Below, piece after piece: positions 13,186 through 15,950 of a DNA stretch of 15,950 nucleotides. Within the stretch, counting starts at the first letter, position 1, and the number at the start of each line of letters is the position of its first letter. The notes under the pieces were generated by a model. The model worked only from the letters and a program-made list of their open reading frames with translations, was not told the origin of the DNA and ran no database searches. The DNA comes from DATDOR01 sp035512695. GTDB taxonomy: Bacteria > Chloroflexota > Anaerolineae > Anaerolineales > JABWBV01. A program made the position numbers and the translations under genes. The stretch lies in NCBI GenBank assembly GCA_035512695.1, contig DATKDL010000049.1, positions 1-15,950 of the forward strand. Reading direction: 5' to 3'.

Positions 13186-13298
13186 GGGAGAAGGCGAATG
13201 GGCGAATGGGCGAATATCCGAAGGACCCACCCGTCCATTCGCCCATTCGCTCTTTCGCCCATTCGCCTTTTCGCCCATTCGCCTTCTCCCCTATTCCC
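13178..13298. repeat. Perfect 29-bp inverted repeat with octamer arrays between convergent genes
   Basis: Arms 13178-13206 and 13270-13298 are perfectly complementary over 29 bp. The left arm runs into three tandem octamers GGCGAATG, GGCGAATG and GGCGAATA (13193-13216). The repeat spans the flavin reductase stop (13183-13185) and abuts the glycosidase stop (13299-13301). Its large central part could pair in more than one register because of the repeats. A terminator role is plausible, but no T-tract follows. Confidence 0.85.
13239..13286. repeat. Three tandem 16-bp units inside the inverted repeat
   Basis: Units TCGCCCATTCGCTCTT, TCGCCCATTCGCCTTT and TCGCCCATTCGCCTTC lie at 13239, 13255 and 13271. 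Each is two copies of a related 8-mer, reading as the complement of the GGCGAATG octamers in the left arm. Confidence 0.9.
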
Positions 13299-15707
13299 CT
13301 ACTCGCCCATTCCGCGTCGCCCACGCCCTTTCACCACCGTCGGCTCGGGCGATTCGACCACGACGGTCTCCCCGTCCGGGAAGGTGACTTCGGTCGCATC
13401 GAGCCTGCGGCGAATTTCCAGGCCGCGGAACCGGATGACGACGGGCCAGGGGAATGGGTTGCGGCCCGCCAGGCGGACCTGCCAGATCGAGTAGATTTCC
13501 ACCCCCAGGGTTTTCAGGAACAGATCGAGCGGGGGTAATCCCAAAACGGAATTGCGCTCACCGATGCCTTCGCCGGTCTGCGCATCGTAATGCTTCCTGA
13601 ACGCGCCGGTTTTACGGATGGAGCCTGTCACGGCATCCATCATCCGGGAGACGAGCTCGGAGGCCGCTTCGGCGTATCCATATTCGACCAGCCCTTCTCC
13701 CACCAGGCAGTTCCAGGGGATCCAGACGCTCTCGCATTCCTGCTTAACCTCCGGCGAAGGCACGGTCGCACAGGCTGCCAGACCGTACGGACGCCAGAAC
13801 CGGTTCGGATGGATGATCGATTTCTTGATCAGCCGCTCCGCCTGGTCGGGATCGGCGGCCCCGGCCCACAGCGGCGCCAGCAAGGTCTGGTCCAGGTGCC
13901 TGTAGTCGACCACCGAGACCACGACCTCGTCCTCCTTGCGGATCCCCTGCACTTCGATCGAGGCGATCTTCTGGTAGACTTCGCGCGAGATCCCGGTACC
14001 CCACTGCAGCGACCAGCGGATTTTCTCCTCCGGCAGAATCTCTTCCAGTTCTTCCCCTCCGCCTCGGGTTCCGCGCACGGTGATGACCGGCGCCCGGTCG
14101 CCTTCCGAGTCTCGGTGGATCCGGATCGACAGCCGGACGGGGGGGGAGAATTTCCTTTCGGTCATGATGATCGTCCCGGCGCCTTTCTGGCGGGTGAGGA
14201 CCATCCCGGTGGGGCTGTCATGGGTTTCCCGATCGCGGTACCGGTAGATGCCGGCTTCCGCATCCCAGGCCGTCATCAAGGAAGCCTTCAACCGGGACAG
14301 CTTCTCCTCCAATCCCGGGATCGAGGCGGCGTAGTGGATCTCGCGCGCGATCCGGATCAGGGCGCTGCACTCGCGATAGAGCAGCCCGGTCAGAGAGGGG
14401 CTCTCGAAATCGCTGATATCGGCCCCCTGGGCCCAATCCTGCCAATGCGAGAAGAACGGGTTGTCCTCAAAACCGGACTGCATCGGATGGTCCCACTCCG
14501 GGATTCCATCCTGGTCGCGGTCGTGTTCCTCGCTGAACCAATGCTGGACAAACCGCTGGAGCCGCGGGAAGTACTTGACGAGCCAAACCCGGTCGCCGGT
14601 CAGTTCGAAGAGGCGCCAGGCCAGGCTGCAAAGCATCGGTGTGGCAGTCACCCCGCTCTTCCTTCCGTTCAGGCTCGGCTGCCAGTCGATACAGCCGTCC
14701 GCTTCCTGGGTGTATAGAAAGTTTTCCAGCAGGCCGCGGGCAAGCTCGGGGGCGGCCGGAAGCAGCTGGCTGCAGAGATGCCAGGTCTCGAGTACGTTCT
14801 GGCCGTTCCAGAGGTGGTCGTAATCCCTTCCGTCGCCGCGCAGGGAGTAGCCCTGGTCGGGAAGACGGGTGTGGACGAAAGAATGGTTGGGCAGATGCTC
14901 GGTAGGACCGTGGATCAACCGGTAGGCCGCCGACTGCCCGAGGGCGAAGGCCGCATCCCAGGCCGGTTCGCCGGTCGTGATATCCAAACCCGTCGCATTC
15001 GCCATCTCGATCCGGCCGATTTCCTCATCCCAACGCAGGGAGGCGAACGAGCGGGCCAGGTGGAAGGATTCGGTTGGTTCCGATGCCGCGGCATGGCCCC
15101 AATAATAAGTCCGGCTTGTCCCGGGCAGAAGCTCCGCCGAGATAACCAGCGCGGTTGTTGGGCTGGAATAGGCCTCGGCGCCGCCGGATAGAAAGACGAC
15201 CGGCCGCAGATTGGCCGCTTCGCCCGCGAGCACCTGGACGCCGTCCATTACCATGGGGTCCAGCGGTTTCCCGGCGTCCACCGCCGTGACCATCCCTGCG
15301 ACCCATTCCAGCCGGATCGTCCGCGTGGTCACCCCGCTGTTGATCAGGCGGATCCGGCCGCCAACCTGGCGCGAATCGACGACCCAGTATTCCAGCACTG
15401 TATCCAATCCTTCGAAAGGGGCGCAGCTGACCATGGCATAGTTCGGGTAGAACCGCCGGAACTCGGGCGGCCCGGAAAACGCATCCGGGTCGCTCAGGGC
15501 GGCGTCCCCTTCGCAGAAGCGCGGGAAAAGCCGCATGCTTCGGACCCGCAGACCGTAGGTGGTGCGCAGCGTGAGGGCGGCCGGCTCGCCGCTCGCGAGA
15601 TTCAGCTCCCAGATCTGGTCGTCGACATAATTGGGGGTGCAGAGGCGGGCATCCGCCGCCAGGATATGGGCCGGCAGCTCGTCTCTGCCGAGACGCCATT
15701 CACGCAT
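13299..15707 (-). CDS. Large (alpha/alpha)6-barrel glycosidase, MGH1/GH63-like
   Basis: This 802-residue protein has the architecture of GH63-type mannosylglycerate/glucosylglycerate hydrolase-like glycosidases. An N-terminal beta-sandwich covers about residues 1-230. An (alpha/alpha)6 barrel follows from about 245, with YDHLWNGQNVLETWHLCSQLLP, DGCIDWQPSLNG and GIPEWDHPMQSGFEDNPFFS. The acids in the last segment (D406 or D415) are candidates for the general acid. Later barrel parts are LLAPLWAGAADPDQAERLIKK, NRFWRPYGLAACATVPSP, WIPWNCLVGEGLVEYGY and FRKHYDAQTGEGIGE. A strand-rich insertion at about 508-602 interrupts the barrel. No signal peptide is seen, so it probably acts inside the cell on a small glycoside such as a compatible solute or oligosaccharide; the substrate is not predictable. 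No ribosome site precedes the ATG, and TACAAT ends 6 nt before it. Confidence 0.8.
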   Translation of the reverse strand: MREWRLGRDELPAHILAADARLCTPNYVDDQIWELNLASGEPAALTLRTTYGLRVRSMRLFPRFCEGDAALSDPDAFSGPPEFRRFYPNYAMVSCAPFEGLDTVLEYWVVDSRQVGGRIRLINSGVTTRTIRLEWVAGMVTAVDAGKPLDPMVMDGVQVLAGEAANLRPVVFLSGGAEAYSSPTTALVISAELLPGTSRTYYWGHAAASEPTESFHLARSFASLRWDEEIGRIEMANATGLDITTGEPAWDAAFALGQSAAYRLIHGPTEHLPNHSFVHTRLPDQGYSLRGDGRDYDHLWNGQNVLETWHLCSQLLPAAPELARGLLENFLYTQEADGCIDWQPSLNGRKSGVTATPMLCSLAWRLFELTGDRVWLVKYFPRLQRFVQHWFSEEHDRDQDGIPEWDHPMQSGFEDNPFFSHWQDWAQGADISDFESPSLTGLLYRECSALIRIAREIHYAASIPGLEEKLSRLKASLMTAWDAEAGIYRYRDRETHDSPTGMVLTRQKGAGTIIMTERKFSPPVRLSIRIHRDSEGDRAPVITVRGTRGGGEELEEILPEEKIRWSLQWGTGISREVYQKIASIEVQGIRKEDEVVVSVVDYRHLDQTLLAPLWAGAADPDQAERLIKKSIIHPNRFWRPYGLAACATVPSPEVKQECESVWIPWNCLVGEGLVEYGYAEAASELVSRMMDAVTGSIRKTGAFRKHYDAQTGEGIGERNSVLGLPPLDLFLKTLGVEIYSIWQVRLAGRNPFPWPVVIRFRGLEIRRRLDATEVTFPDGETVVVESPEPTVVKGRGRRGMGE

Positions 15708-15713
15708 CCTGCA

Positions 15714-15719
15714 ATTGTA
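15714..15719 (-). promoter_or_regulatory. Putative -10 box (TACAAT) 6 nt before the glycosidase ATG
   Basis: On the minus strand TTACAATTGCAGG precedes the ATG at 15707. TACAAT lies 6 nt from the A of the start codon, so transcription would begin at or near the ATG. The VanW gene has a similar TAACAATTGCCT before its ATG. Confidence 0.45.
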
Positions 15720-15723
15720 ATGG

Positions 15724-15786
15724 AGAAAGAAGCGAGCCGGACCCGCCCGGGTTTACACTCCGCCTGAGTCCGGCTCGCTTCTTTCT
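15724..15786. repeat. Perfect 19-bp inverted repeat between divergent genes
   Basis: Arms 15724-15742 and 15768-15786 are perfectly complementary over 19 bp (AGAAAGAAGCGAGCCGGAC and its complement) around a 25-nt loop. It lies between divergently read genes, upstream of both predicted transcription starts, where a terminator has no obvious job. Confidence 0.88.
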
Positions 15787-15812
15787 TTATGTATTGGAGC
15801 AGGAACGATACG

Positions 15813-15823
15813 GGTATGCTAAA
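15813..15823 (+). promoter_or_regulatory. Putative -10 region of the response regulator gene
   Basis: TATGCTAAAAT contains the candidates TATGCT and TAAAAT, 25-30 nt before the ATG at 15848. TTGGAG at 15792-15797 is a poor -35 match with non-ideal spacing. Confidence 0.35.
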
Positions 15824-15847
15824 ATCGTCTCATCAGGATGCCAGGAC

Positions 15848-15950
15848 ATGGATAAACCCTACGCCCTCATCGTCGAAGACGACCCGGATGTGGCCGAGCT
15901 GTATTCGCACCTGATGCGACTGCTCGGGTTCTCGCCCGAAACACGTTCCA
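15848..15950 (+). CDS. Response regulator receiver domain, N-terminal part
   Basis: The first 34 codons encode MDKPYALIVEDDPDVAELY and continue SHLMRLLGFSPETRS. This is the start of a two-component response regulator receiver domain: a first strand (YALIVEDD) ending in the acidic pair D11-D12 that binds Mg next to the phospho-acceptor aspartate, then the first helix. The gene runs off the right edge, so the phosphorylation site and any output domain are not visible. AGG lies just before the ATG. It is divergent from the glycosidase gene across a 140-nt gap holding a 19-bp palindrome. Confidence 0.88.
   Translation, partial: MDKPYALIVEDDPDVAELYSHLMRLLGFSPETRS

Noticed and set aside
13239..13286. 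CRISPR array
   Set aside because: The 16-bp units are contiguous and built of octamers; there are no unique spacers.
13590..14717. 375-codon open frame antisense to the glycosidase
   Set aside because: No recognisable domain, and it lies fully inside a well-supported gene on the other strand.

Overview
The window looks like a chromosomal segment of a GC-rich Chloroflexota bacterium, probably of the Anaerolineae type. This is inferred from the long Pro/Thr-rich linkers in exported proteins, a VanW/peptidoglycan-binding protein, a Gram-positive-style T-box leader on serS, short intergenic gaps and frequent TTG/GTG starts. No tRNA, rRNA, CRISPR array or intact mobile element was seen.

Layout. 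At 18-1433 a tightly overlapped cluster carries a Phd/YefM antitoxin, a PIN-domain toxin, a RidA-fold protein and what looks like an internally deleted remnant of a ChrA chromate transporter. An EamA transporter (1443-2342) follows a TATAAT box only 8 nt ahead of its TTG start. A perfect 24-bp hairpin ends it. Then comes a promoter, a serine T-box leader (specifier UCC, acceptor-pairing TGGC) and serS (2830-4104), with an extra strong hairpin between leader and gene. A DUF456 membrane protein follows. HEAT-repeat and Trm112-like genes lie on the minus strand at 4755-5690, separated by a 19-bp tandem repeat. A lone sugar-type solute-binding lipoprotein (5848-7131) converges on a VanW protein (7218-9041).

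The second half holds a flavin reductase (9157-9663) and a compact minus-strand operon: N-acetylmuramoyl-L-alanine amidase, L,D-transpeptidase, LURP-one/scramblase-like protein and an unrecognised protein (12615 down to 9710). A second flavin reductase (12700-13185), a large (alpha/alpha)6-barrel glycosidase (13299-15707, minus) and the start of a response regulator at the right edge complete the window. With VanW, this makes a small cell-envelope neighbourhood.

The most unusual signal is not a gene. Nearly every larger spacer carries a long, almost perfect inverted repeat (arms 19-36 bp), and each one differs in sequence. Three of the four convergent gene junctions also carry tandem 7- or 8-mer arrays. 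Several minus- and plus-strand genes also look leaderless. No clear new multi-gene system such as a defence island is visible. The best candidates for new biology are the spacer palindromes, the doubled attenuation in front of serS and the amidase/transpeptidase/LURP-like operon.
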